From Acidilobaceae archaeon (lineage in GTDB: Archaea > Thermoproteota > Thermoprotei_A > Sulfolobales > Acidilobaceae): a stretch of 11,562 bases of DNA. The stretch's first letter is position 1; the number at the start of each line of letters is the position of its first letter. Shown in pieces: positions 1-6,080 of this stretch. The translations under genes and the position numbers were made by a program. The stretch covers positions 1 to 11,562 of the forward strand of contig JALURD010000136.1 of assembly GCA_027057815.1 (NCBI GenBank), in the 5' to 3' direction. Below the pieces are notes generated by a model. It was given only the letters and a program-made list of their open reading frames with translations, was not told the DNA's origin and ran no database searches.

Positions 1-164
1 ACGTAGACTCTCTCAGGCTCTGCTAGCAGGACTAGCCCTGCCACCCATCTGTGAAGACTTGGATCCTTTATCGTGGCGAGCCTCTCGAGCATGCGGCCAT
101 CCATGCGGGTGGAGAGCACTTCAAAGGGGTCTCCGTTGAAGTTGAGGAGGTGGCTACCCTCCAA
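1..164 (-). CDS. pckG: Probable phosphoenolpyruvate carboxykinase (GTP), N-terminal fragment cut by the window edge
   Basis: The minus strand is open from a TTG at 164-162 to the window edge, giving 54 codons. PEPCK(GTP) makes PEP and CO2 from oxaloacetate and GTP, the entry step of gluconeogenesis. What I see is a stretch (residues about 29-54) reading LERLATIKDPSLHRWV followed by a hydrophobic run and AEPERVYV. This resembles from memory the N-terminus of GTP-type PEPCKs, where a W-V helix is followed by E-L-x-x-P-D-R-V. No catalytic motif lies inside the window, so the assignment rests on this short match. The start is uncertain: TTG 164 fits a TATA-like box at 201-206, an in-frame CTG lies a little upstream, and ATG codons at residues 21 and 25 are alternatives. 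Upstream on the same strand is apgM, 138 bp away, a neighbour in the same pathway, which supports the call. Confidence 0.55.
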   Translation of the reverse strand, partial: MEGSHLLNFNGDPFEVLSTRMDGRMLERLATIKDPSLHRWVAGLVLLAEPERVY

Positions 165-198
165 AACTATTCCCAGTCGCCAAGGCGTGGGTGGGCGG

Positions 199-208
199 AG
201 TTAAAACT
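199..208 (-). promoter_or_regulatory. Candidate box A (TATA) for the PEPCK gene
   Basis: Read on the minus strand this is GTTTTAACT-like, the most AT-rich element in an otherwise GC-rich gap. Its centre is about 40 bp before the TTG at 164, predicting a transcript start near 177 and a leader of about 13 nt. This suggests PEPCK can be transcribed apart from apgM. Confidence 0.35.
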
Positions 209-302
209 CTAAGTCCCAGCCTAGTTTATGCAAGACAAGAAGGCCCACCTATTCTATCTTCACCAGCCACGGGCTAGAGGGTTGCCTGGGCGTCGGGCCG
301 TG

Positions 303-1574
303 TTAGCTGGGCAGCTTCTCCAGCACGAGCGGTATGACCCTCCAGCCCCCCTCGACCACGCCGAGGGATCCCCCGCGGCATGCCAGCTCGCTCAGCCTCC
401 CGGGGCCCCTGCCGAGGCTCTCATGGCTTACCAGGAGGGGCACGGGATCCCCGCTGTGAGCCCTCAGGTGCCAGGGAGTCGCGTGATCCGAGGTTATCAC
501 GAAGGCTGCGTCGAAGTCCAGCTTGTCGAGGAGGGTCGAGAAGAAGTACTTGTCTATCTCCTCTATAGCCTTAACCTTGCCCTCGAAGTCTCCGTCGTGC
601 CCAGGCTCGTCGGGGCCCTTGAGGTGCACGTAGACCAGGTCATGGCTCCTAGCGGCCTCCAAAGCCTTGAGCGCCTCCTCCCTGAGGAGGTCCCTCCTAT
701 CCCTACCCTCGACCTCAACCGGCACATCATTTATCCCGAGTGCTCTGGCTATCCCCCTCTCCACGACCATCTCAACTATGCTGGCCGCCCTGAGCCCGAA
801 CTTCTCAGCGAAGGGCTCGGCCGGAGGAAGCCTATCGCCGGCGTCCCTGAGGAGAACAGCGTTGGCTGGGGGCAGGCCCCGCCTCCTCCTCTCCTCGTTG
901 ACTGGGTGCCCGTCCAGCACCTCTATGGCCTTCACCGTGAACTCGTTTGCGAGATCGGCCGTGAGCCTAGCCTCGGGGGTGTCCTCGAGGGGCTCTATCC
1001 TCGCTATATAGGGCTCGAACCTCTCCCTGGCAACGGATAGGTGCCCCTTCCTCTCATAGGCTGGGTCGCTGTTGGACACCATCCCGCTCAGCCGGGATCC
1101 CCTGTGGCCCAGGACGAGCACCGCCCTGTGCCCTATAGTGGCGGCGAACCTCGCGTAGCCCTCGCCCCCGGCTAGCTCCATGCCGTCTAGGGCCCTCGCC
1201 AGCTCCCTAGCCTCGCGGCTCGTCAGGCTCCTCCCCGCCCTCCGGTCGATTATCCTCTTGGTGGAGGGGTCCACGGTCGCGAAGTTGGCCCTAAACGCTA
1301 CCTCGCCGTCCCTGAACTCGAGCCCCGCCCCGAGGGCCTCCAAGGGGCCGCGGCCCGTATAGTAGCGGGCCGGGTCATACCCCAGGAGGCTCATCACCGC
1401 CGCGTCGCTCTCAGGCGCAACCCCCCGGCCAACGACGTATAGTAGCCCGCAGGCGCCCCTGCCAGCTATGAAGTCAATGTTAGGCTTGCTAGCCTCCTCC
1501 AAGGCACTCCTCGGAGCCTCAGGCCCGTCAGCCGCACCATCGAGGACCACGTAGAAAACCTTCGGCCTAGCCAA
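303..1574 (-). CDS. apgM: 2,3-bisphosphoglycerate-independent phosphoglycerate mutase, archaeal type
   Basis: Interconverts 3-phosphoglycerate and 2-phosphoglycerate in cytosolic glycolysis/gluconeogenesis through a phosphoserine intermediate. It belongs to the alkaline-phosphatase superfamily and needs two divalent metals. From the TTG at 1574 the protein has 423 residues, near the usual length of archaeal ApgM. The start PKVFYVVLDGAADGP carries the first metal ligand (Asp12). ESDAAVMSLLGYDP carries the nucleophile Ser56. KGPDEPGHDGD and TSDHATPWHLRAHSGDP near the C-terminus carry the second set of Asp/His ligands. An ATG at 1685 is in frame but would add 37 low-complexity residues not expected in the family. 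TTG 1574 is preceded by GGTG with 7-nt spacing, so I prefer it. The codirectional probable PEPCK gene lies downstream. Three GGGATCCC octamers (365, 444, 1094) lie in the reading frame, read as G-S or G-D-P. Confidence 0.93.
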   Translation of the reverse strand: MARPKVFYVVLDGAADGPEAPRSALEEASKPNIDFIAGRGACGLLYVVGRGVAPESDAAVMSLLGYDPARYYTGRGPLEALGAGLEFRDGEVAFRANFATVDPSTKRIIDRRAGRSLTSREARELARALDGMELAGGEGYARFAATIGHRAVLVLGHRGSRLSGMVSNSDPAYERKGHLSVARERFEPYIARIEPLEDTPEARLTADLANEFTVKAIEVLDGHPVNEERRRRGLPPANAVLLRDAGDRLPPAEPFAEKFGLRAASIVEMVVERGIARALGINDVPVEVEGRDRRDLLREEALKALEAARSHDLVYVHLKGPDEPGHDGDFEGKVKAIEEIDKYFFSTLLDKLDFDAAFVITSDHATPWHLRAHSGDPVPLLVSHESLGRGPGRLSELACRGGSLGVVEGGWRVIPLVLEKLPS

Positions 1575-1610
1575 TCCCAGGCACCCACGCCCAGGAACGG
1601 GAGTGAAGCT

Positions 1611-1622
1611 AGGAAATAAGGA
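1611..1622 (-). promoter_or_regulatory. Weak candidate box A for apgM
   Basis: On the minus strand this reads CCTTATTTCC, an AT-rich island about 43 bp before TTG 1574. It would give a transcript start near 1590, just ahead of the GGTG ribosome-binding site. The match to the archaeal TATA consensus is poor. Confidence 0.25.
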
Positions 1623-1678
1623 GCCACCCAGACGACAAGGGGATCCCTGGGGCTGTGAGGCGGGTGGACCGGCAGCCA

Positions 1679-1706
1679 GCCCCACCCCGGGATCCCGGGG
1701 TGGGGC
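1679..1706. repeat. Perfect 28-bp palindrome centred on GGGATCCC
   Basis: Positions 1679-1706 are exactly self-complementary, 14 bp per arm, reading GCCCCACCCCGGGA then its reverse complement. The centre is the GGGATCCC octamer that recurs through the window. Flanks at about 1669-1678 (ccggcagcca) and 1707-1720 (ending ggctggccgg) are also partly complementary. It lies between apgM and the RAM gene, which diverge, outside both predicted coding regions. As RNA or extruded DNA it would form a very GC-rich hairpin without a U-tract. It could be a protein-binding site, a cruciform or a REP-like element. Confidence 0.7.
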
Positions 1707-1741
1707 GATGGGCTGGCCGGAAGCGCTACCGAGCCCCTCCT

Positions 1742-1761
1742 AGTCCCCCGATAGTGGGACT
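1742..1761. repeat. Short inverted repeat upstream of the RAM gene
   Basis: AGTCCC (1742-1747) and GGGACT (1756-1761) are perfect complements around an 8-nt loop. They lie about 25 bp upstream of the RAM gene box A, where an archaeal activator or operator site could be. With 6-bp arms it may be chance. Confidence 0.3.
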
Positions 1762-1784
1762 GCTATAATGGATCCATGGTTTAA

Positions 1785-1794
1785 CTTAAAATAT
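1785..1794 (+). promoter_or_regulatory. Box A (TATA) of the RAM-domain gene
   Basis: CTTAAAATAT is close to the archaeal TATA consensus and lies in an AT-rich stretch. A transcript start near 1816 would leave a leader of about 30 nt holding the GGTG ribosome-binding site at 1836-1839. Confidence 0.55.
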
Positions 1795-1846
1795 CTTCGG
1801 GGTGTTATCGTTCCCTATGGTTCAACTAGGCTAAGGGTGGGATGCA

Positions 1847-2089
1847 GTGCCCGAGGCAATAATAATGATTAATGTCGAGGTTGGGAAGGAGAATGAGATC
1901 TTCGAGAGGCTATTCAACCTTGAGGAGATAAAGGAGATATACATGGTCTACGGGGTCCATGATATAGTAGCCATAGTAGAGACCAAGGACCTAGACGACC
2001 TCAGGAAGCTCATAACGGAGAAGATAAGGAGGATGGAGGGCATAAAGGACACGCTGACCTCCATAGTAGTCAGCTACAAGAGGAAGTAG
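1847..2089 (+). CDS. Stand-alone RAM domain protein (Lrp/AsnC C-terminal effector domain)
   Basis: An 80-residue protein beginning PEAIIMINVEVGKENEI and containing VYGVHDIVAIVETKD, the beta-alpha-beta-beta-alpha-beta signature of the RAM domain, which binds amino acids and drives dimer or octamer assembly of Lrp/AsnC regulators. No helix-turn-helix precedes it, so it is not a DNA-binding regulator by itself. Archaea encode several such single-domain proteins, thought to sense small molecules or modulate full-length Lrp partners. The GTG start at 1847 follows GGGTGG with about 6-nt spacing and has a good box A upstream, so it appears to be an intact gene rather than a truncated regulator. The ligand cannot be told from sequence. 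Its codirectional neighbour tiaS is about 200 bp away and is probably separately transcribed. Confidence 0.88.
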   Translation: MPEAIIMINVEVGKENEIFERLFNLEEIKEIYMVYGVHDIVAIVETKDLDDLRKLITEKIRRMEGIKDTLTSIVVSYKRK

Positions 2090-2290
2090 ACAACCCTCCC
2101 GGGAGATCCCCGGCCTTTTATCCCGAACACCACGCTTCCGGATAGAATTTTAGCCTGACCACCACGAAAAGGCTGACTCCCCGGCCTTATGGGATACATA
2201 GCCCGTAGGGACCCTCCTGGAGTGCGCCTGCGTGAATACGTTTTTGCCCATGGGCCTCTGGTGTCGTGGCGGGTAGGGTGCTGGCTGGGG

Positions 2291-3646
2291 TTGAACGTTG
2301 TAACCATAGCCTTCGACGACGTTGACAGCCCGGACGGCGGGTGCACTACGCACTTTGCCGCGCTGTTCCTAGCCGAGGCTTCAAGGATCCCGGGGGTGAA
2401 GCCCCTAGACTACCCTCTCCTTGTGAGGTTGAACCCCGCGGTGCCATGGAAGACTAGGGGTAACGCGGCCGTGGCCCTGAGACTCCTGGTCGAGAGGGAT
2501 CCCTCCGACGTCTGGGAACTCGCATTGTCCATGGCCGAGGAGTACAGCCTGGGGAGGAGGTGGTGGGCGGGGAAGTGGTTCGGCGTGGCCATGTACCCCG
2601 GCGAGGCTTGGCGGGATTCCAGGCTCCGCTGGCTCTACCTCAAAGCCCTCGTAGATGTGGTACCCAGGGATGTCGCGGAGTCCGCGGGTAAGGGTGCAAG
2701 GTTCACTGGGGGGAGGGGCGTCATAGGAGCCCTAGCCGCGCTCGCTGCCCTAGCGCCCGGGGAGGACTACACGTTCGAGCTCACAGCCTACAGGCAACCC
2801 TGGCTCTGGGGGGATCCCCGATGCCTCCTGGAGGGTAGAGACGCCCTGGCGGTGGAGGCGGGGATCCCGCCGTGCGCGTTCAACAACGTCTCCCCCGAGG
2901 GCCGTGTGGTCGCCGCGCCTAGGGGGCCTGATCCAGTGCTCGCCGGGTTCCGGGGGGACTGCCCCTGGGCCCTCAGCCTGTACTCGAGGCTGCTCTGCGA
3001 GCCCCCCGCTGGGTGGGTGCTGTACAGGAGCAACCAGCACACGGACGCCCACGGGATCCCCCTGACGTCTCTGAGGCCCTACGCCACTGGGAGGGTGCGG
3101 GGTGTAGTGGCTGCTAGCCCCGAGAGGATCCCTGGAGGGCACACGGCCGTCGAGCTGGAGACGCCGCTGGGCAGGGTTGACGCCGTCTTCTACAGGGAGA
3201 CCGGGCCCCTCTCCAGGGCCGCCATGCTCCTCAGGCCCGGGGACGTGGTGGAGGTTCAGGGGAGCGTCAGACCCTACGCGCCGCGGGGGATCCCGACGCT
3301 AGCCGTTGACAAGATGATAGTGCACACAGTAGCTCCCACAGTTAGGCTGGCAGCACCCAGATGCCCCAGATGCGGAGCCAGGATGAAGAGCGCCGGGAGG
3401 GGTAAGGGCTACAAGTGCCCCAGATGCGGCTTCAAGGACCCAACAGCCGGGCCTCTCAGGATCCCACTGGGCAGGGAGCTCTCCCCCGGAGTCTACACGC
3501 CCCCTACGGGGTGGCTGAGGCACCTAACTGCGCCGGCGTGGAGAAGGCCAAGGAGGGATCCCCCACGCAGGCCCTCCTGGGGCGATGTCATTTCAACAAG
3601 CAGGGACCCCCCGGTTTCCAGTGGAGCCCACCAAGCAACACCCTAA
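2291..3646 (+). CDS. tiaS: tRNA(Ile2) 2-agmatinylcytidine synthetase TiaS
   Basis: TiaS couples agmatine to C34 of tRNA-Ile2 in an ATP-dependent reaction, letting the CAU anticodon read AUA, a common codon in this window. From TTG 2291 the protein has 451 residues. It has the N-terminal nucleotide/tRNA kinase-like domain (FDDVDSPDGGCTT, residues 8-20), a middle domain containing HTDAHGIPL, an OB-fold at about 265-335, and a zinc ribbon with Cys358/361 and Cys376/379. An ATG at 2189 is in frame but would add 34 residues ahead of the conserved start. GGGTG 10 nt before TTG 2291 supports the shorter form. After the conserved RHLT (about 410-413) comes an unusual Arg/Pro-rich tail of 38 residues, whose last part is encoded by a 30-bp repeat found again upstream of porG. 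Five GGGATCCC octamers fall in the body and one in the tail. Confidence 0.92.
   Translation: MNVVTIAFDDVDSPDGGCTTHFAALFLAEASRIPGVKPLDYPLLVRLNPAVPWKTRGNAAVALRLLVERDPSDVWELALSMAEEYSLGRRWWAGKWFGVAMYPGEAWRDSRLRWLYLKALVDVVPRDVAESAGKGARFTGGRGVIGALAALAALAPGEDYTFELTAYRQPWLWGDPRCLLEGRDALAVEAGIPPCAFNNVSPEGRVVAAPRGPDPVLAGFRGDCPWALSLYSRLLCEPPAGWVLYRSNQHTDAHGIPLTSLRPYATGRVRGVVAASPERIPGGHTAVELETPLGRVDAVFYRETGPLSRAAMLLRPGDVVEVQGSVRPYAPRGIPTLAVDKMIVHTVAPTVRLAAPRCPRCGARMKSAGRGKGYKCPRCGFKDPTAGPLRIPLGRELSPGVYTPPTGWLRHLTAPAWRRPRRDPPRRPSWGDVISTSRDPPVSSGAHQATP
3603..3632 (+). repeat. 30-bp direct repeat, copy 1 (inside the tiaS 3' end)
   Basis: Starts GGGACCCCCCGGTTTCC and ends GTGGAGCCCACC. It is identical over 30 bp to 3864-3893. 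The core TCCAGTGGA is itself an inverted repeat around one base. Here it encodes the last part of TiaS ([10 protein letters not shown]). A degraded third relative, TTCCAATGGAGCAGCC, is at 3666-3681. Confidence 0.85.
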
Positions 3647-3694
3647 CACCCCCACACCCCCTTACTTCCAATGGAGCAGCCAAACACGGCCCAG

Positions 3695-3727
3695 CTTGGC
3701 GACTCTGTGCAGTAAAGAGTCTCCAAG
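3695..3727. repeat. Hairpin-forming inverted repeat
   Basis: CTTGG-C-GACTCT (3695-3706) pairs with AGAGTC-T-CCAAG (3716-3727): 11 of 12 positions match around a 9-nt loop. It lies 50-80 bp after the tiaS stop and is not followed by a T-tract, so a simple terminator is not obvious. It could be an operator for the TATA-like element just downstream. Confidence 0.55.
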
Positions 3728-3767
3728 TAGAAGTTTGTATAACGGTTAACACCCTGTGTACGCATGC

Positions 3768-3840
3768 GGACCCTAGGCTCAGGCATAGCTGGCTCGAGGG
3801 TTACCCTGGCTGGCGCTGTCCAGTTGAAGCTGGGGGGTCC
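3768..3840 (+). other. Possible structured RNA segment, unidentified
   Basis: GGACCC(T) at 3768-3774 pairs with (G)GGGTCC at 3834-3840 and encloses two more hairpins: AGGG-TTA-CCCT (about 3797-3807) and CCAG-TTGAAG-CTGG (3820-3833). The 73-nt size and a T-arm-like hairpin resemble a tRNA, but the anticodon arm and conserved tRNA bases are missing. A TATA-like GTATAA lies about 27 bp before the 5' strand. This could be a small RNA or chance pairing in GC-rich DNA. Confidence 0.25.
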
Positions 3841-3863
3841 CTGGGTGTGATGGTGCGTGAAGG

Positions 3864-3893
3864 GGGACCCCCCGGTTTCCAGTGGAGCCCACC
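3864..3893 (+). repeat. 30-bp direct repeat, copy 2 (upstream of porG)
   Basis: Exact copy of 3603-3632, 261 bp downstream in the same orientation and about 30 bp before the porG box A. Both copies keep the same phase in an open frame (D-P-P-V-S-S-G-A-H), although here it lies before the likely porG start. Confidence 0.85.
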
Positions 3894-3918
3894 GGGTGAG
3901 GCCCCCTAGATTTGTAGT

Positions 3919-3926
3919 GTTAAATC
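3919..3926 (+). promoter_or_regulatory. porG: Box A (TATA) of the por operon
   Basis: GTTAAATC centred near 3922 predicts transcription from about 3949. This argues against the ATG at 3938 as the start and fits a leaderless GTG at 3950 or a short leader before GTG 3962. Confidence 0.5.
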
Positions 3927-3949
3927 CCCCTGGCCGGATGGCTTACTGG

Positions 3950-4510
3950 GTGCAGGCAACCGTGTTGACCGAGCTCCGGTTCCATGGGCGCGGCGGCCAG
4001 GGGGCTGTAACGGCTGCCAACCTCCTGGCCGCTGCGGCTGTCCTGGAGGGTAAGTATGCCCAAGCGTTCCCCCACTTCGGCGCGGAGAGGCGTGGGGCGC
4101 CTGTGGTGGCTTTCGCCAGGGTGAGTGATAGACCCATAGAGAGGCACAGTCAGATAAGGAACCCCGACGTGGTTGTGGTGCTCGACCCAGCCCTGGTAGA
4201 GTTGGTTGATGTGACGGCGGGGCTGAAGCCTGGAGGCGTGGTCGTGATTAACGCTCCACGGCGCCCCAGCGGGTTGCGCGCGGATAGAGTAGTGTGTGTC
4301 GACGCCACGAGGATAGCTAGGGAGCTGGGCCTAGTCGTCGCCGGGTGGCCTGTGGTGAATACCGGGATCCTCGGAGCCCTGGCCAGGGCGACAGGGATAG
4401 TTTCGCTGGACTTCGTGGTGAAGGCGATACAGGCGCAGTGGCCTGGCAAGACTGGAGAGCTCAACGCTGAGGCGGCGAGGAGGGCCTACGAGGAGGCTGG
4501 TGAATGCTAG
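3950..4510 (+). CDS. porG: 2-oxoacid:ferredoxin oxidoreductase (pyruvate or 2-oxoisovalerate), gamma subunit
   Basis: Gamma subunit of the four-subunit cytosolic enzyme that oxidatively decarboxylates pyruvate (or branched-chain 2-oxoacids) to acyl-CoA, reducing ferredoxin. The family signature [18 protein letters not shown] lies near the N-terminus (residues about 10-27). [21 protein letters not shown] and INAPRR follow as in PorG/VorG. I count 186 residues from GTG 3950, near the family length. That GTG is 28 bp from the box A centre, as in leaderless genes. GTG 3962, which has GGGTG 9 nt upstream, and ATG 3938 are alternatives. First gene of a gamma-delta-alpha-beta cluster, the usual order in archaea. 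A single GGGATCCT near-match of the window's frequent octamer is present. Pyruvate versus 2-oxoisovalerate specificity cannot be settled from the sequence. Confidence 0.9.
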   Translation: MQATVLTELRFHGRGGQGAVTAANLLAAAAVLEGKYAQAFPHFGAERRGAPVVAFARVSDRPIERHSQIRNPDVVVVLDPALVELVDVTAGLKPGGVVVINAPRRPSGLRADRVVCVDATRIARELGLVVAGWPVVNTGILGALARATGIVSLDFVVKAIQAQWPGKTGELNAEAARRAYEEAGEC

Positions 4511-4533
4511 TGGGACCGCGTCTGTGCCCCCGG

Positions 4534-4541
4534 ATTTAAAG
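4534..4541 (+). promoter_or_regulatory. porD: Box A (TATA) between porG and porD
   Basis: ATTTAAAG, a near-perfect archaeal TATA element, is centred 29.5 bp before the porD ATG at 4567. This suggests an internal promoter giving a leaderless porD-porA-porB transcript in addition to read-through from porG. Confidence 0.5.
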
Positions 4542-4566
4542 TGTGGCGGCGAGCATAGTATGGGGG

Positions 4567-4878
4567 ATGGTACCCGTGGGTGTATCGGGCCCGCCAGGTG
4601 TTCTCGTGGAGGATCCCAGGACCCCCTTCCACGCCCCCCTTTCCAGGCCCGAGCCGGGCTCCGCCGGGAGGACTGGGACGTGGAGGGATTCCAGGCCCGT
4701 GATAGACGAGTCCAAGTGTACTAGGTGCTTGTTGTGCTGGCTCTACTGCCCCGAGGACACTATATTGCGCCGGGAGGATGACATGGTCTACGTGGACTAC
4801 GAGTACTGCAAGGGCTGCGGTATATGTGCCAACGTCTGCCCTGTCGGCGCTATAACAATGGTCCCCGAGAGGGGGTGA
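4567..4878 (+). CDS. porD: 2-oxoacid:ferredoxin oxidoreductase, delta subunit (2x[4Fe-4S] ferredoxin-like)
   Basis: Carries electrons from the TPP site and the beta-subunit cluster to external ferredoxin. From ATG 4567 it is 103 residues, the normal PorD size. TGTWRDSRPVID precedes two complete cluster motifs: Cys51-x2-Cys54-x2-Cys57-x3-Cys61-Pro and Cys81-x2-Cys84-x2-Cys87-x3-Cys91-Pro. The CTRCLLCWLYCPE wording is close, from memory, to the Pyrococcus PorD motif. Residues about 8-34 are Pro/Gly-rich and less conserved. A GTG at 4543 in the same frame would add 8 residues, but it lies directly after the box A at 4534-4541, so ATG 4567 is preferred. The stop overlaps GGGGTGA, the ribosome-binding site of porA, implying translational coupling. 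Confidence 0.9.
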   Translation: MVPVGVSGPPGVLVEDPRTPFHAPLSRPEPGSAGRTGTWRDSRPVIDESKCTRCLLCWLYCPEDTILRREDDMVYVDYEYCKGCGICANVCPVGAITMVPERG

Positions 4879-4884
4879 AGGCGC

Positions 4885-6066
4885 GTGCCAGTCCTGACGC
4901 TGACTGGGAACTACGCGGTAGCCCATGCCGTTAAGCTCGCCAGAGTCAAGGTGATCGCAGCGTACCCGATAACACCCCAGACCACGATCGTCGAGAAGCT
5001 GTCGGAGATGGTTGAGAAGGGCGAGCTAGACGCGAAGATGATCAGGGTGGAGAGCGAGCACAGCGCCCTCGCGGCGGTCTACGGCGCGGCGAGCGCGGGT
5101 GCGAGGGCATTTACGGCCACATCCAGCCACGGCCTTCTCTACATGCATGAAGTTCTATGGTGGGCGGCTGGCTCCAGGATACCTCTGGTAATGGCCGTCG
5201 TCACTAGAGCCATAGGGCCACCGTGGAACATCCACGTAGACCACCAGGACGTGATGGACCAAAGGGATACCGGGTGGATCATAGCCGTTGCCCAGGAGAA
5301 CCAGGAGGTGCTGGACCTCACCCTGCAAGCGTTCAGGATAAGCGAGGACCCCAGGGTATACCTGCCAGTCATAGTCGCGCTTGACGGCTTCATACTCTCC
5401 CACACAACAGCCCCCGTTGAAGTCCCAGAGCAGCGGGAGGTCGATGAGTGGCTACCGCCCAGGAGGCAGCCCTACGTGATAGCCCCCGAGACCAGCATAG
5501 TCATGGGGAACATAGCCCCCGACGAGGAGTATTACATGATGAGGCTCTCAATGCAGAAGGCCATGGGGGAGGCCAAGAGGGTCGCTGAGGAGGTGGACGC
5601 GGAGTACGGGAAAGTCTTCGGCAGGAGCTACGGCGGCCTAGTAGAGTGCCACAGGTGCGAGGACGCCGATTACTACATAGTCATAACTGGGAGCTGGGCT
5701 GGCGACGCCAAGGAGGCGGCTGACAGGGTCAGGGAGCAGGCTGGCGTGAGGGTTGGAGTGGCTAGGGTGAGGTACATCAGGCCGTGGCCGCACGAGAGGC
5801 TCAGGGAAATACTAGGCAACGCCAAGGGAGTCATAGTATTCGATAGGGCCGTAAGCTTCGGTGCGAAGGGCCAGCTCTTCACCGACACGGCGGCGAGCCT
5901 CTACGACTACAAGGTAAGCATGAGGGGTGTGATAGCAGGGCTCGGCGGGGTCGACGTCCCCGCTGAGGATATGATACCGGTGATAATGGACTTCGTCGAG
6001 AAAGTGGAGGAGCAGGGCTTCGTGTACGAGCCCTCGTACTGGCTCCTCCCGCCCAAGTATAGGTAG
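4885..6066 (+). CDS. porA: 2-oxoacid:ferredoxin oxidoreductase, alpha subunit
   Basis: A 393-residue alpha subunit, the family's usual size. It contributes the pyrimidine-side TPP domain and the substrate pocket. The N-terminus has NYAVAHAVKLARVKVIAAYPITPQT, the typical start of the family, with the YPITPQT motif lining the active site. RVESEHSALAAVYGAASAGAR and TATSSHGLLYMHEVLWWAAG follow, the latter carrying the Ser-Ser-x-Gly segment. The C-terminal half (about 255-345) holds the Rossmann-like domain with ADYYIVITGSWAGDAKEA and VIVFDRAVSFGAKGQL. The GTG start at 4885 lies 6 nt after GGGGTGA, which overlaps the porD stop. porB follows after a 14-nt gap. No GGATCC at all occurs in this gene, in contrast to apgM and tiaS. 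Confidence 0.93.
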   Translation: MPVLTLTGNYAVAHAVKLARVKVIAAYPITPQTTIVEKLSEMVEKGELDAKMIRVESEHSALAAVYGAASAGARAFTATSSHGLLYMHEVLWWAAGSRIPLVMAVVTRAIGPPWNIHVDHQDVMDQRDTGWIIAVAQENQEVLDLTLQAFRISEDPRVYLPVIVALDGFILSHTTAPVEVPEQREVDEWLPPRRQPYVIAPETSIVMGNIAPDEEYYMMRLSMQKAMGEAKRVAEEVDAEYGKVFGRSYGGLVECHRCEDADYYIVITGSWAGDAKEAADRVREQAGVRVGVARVRYIRPWPHERLREILGNAKGVIVFDRAVSFGAKGQLFTDTAASLYDYKVSMRGVIAGLGGVDVPAEDMIPVIMDFVEKVEEQGFVYEPSYWLLPPKYR

Positions 6067-6080
6067 GGGGGTGGTGAGTT

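Larger units (their letters stand above)
3647..3949. other. Non-coding spacer between tiaS and porG
   Basis: About 300 bp without a convincing gene. It holds a degraded third copy of the 30-bp repeat (3666-3681), a strong imperfect hairpin (3695-3727), a TATA-like GTATAACGG near 3737-3745, a pairing-rich segment (3768-3840), the second full repeat (3864-3893) and the porG box A (3919-3926). Some reading frames cross it but show no recognisable protein family. Confidence 0.6.

Noticed and set aside
228..1040. 270-codon plus-strand frame antisense to apgM
   Set aside because: It mirrors the GC-rich codons of apgM, has no recognisable domain, and the opposite strand carries a full ApgM with all motifs.
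2074..2346. Minus-strand frames in the spacer before tiaS
   Set aside because: Overlap the RAM gene stop and the tiaS start, and have no conserved motif. The spacer is better explained as 5' untranslated or regulatory DNA.
3768..3840. tRNA gene
   Set aside because: Acceptor-like pairing, 73-nt length and a T-arm-like hairpin are present, but the loop is TTGAAG, not TTCGANN. There is no proper D-arm, and the centre forms a 3-nt-loop hairpin instead of an anticodon arm.
3603..3893. CRISPR array
   Set aside because: Only two exact copies of the 30-mer, spaced 261 bp apart. No regular spacers and no cas genes nearby.
3415..3909. 164-codon frame across the tiaS end and spacer
   Set aside because: Overlaps tiaS and its zinc ribbon in another frame. 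Low-complexity composition with no family resemblance.
3857..3949. N-terminal extension of PorG from GTG 3857 or ATG 3938
   Set aside because: Both starts lie upstream of the transcription start predicted from the box A at 3919-3926. The added residues come from the 30-bp repeat and do not match the PorG family.
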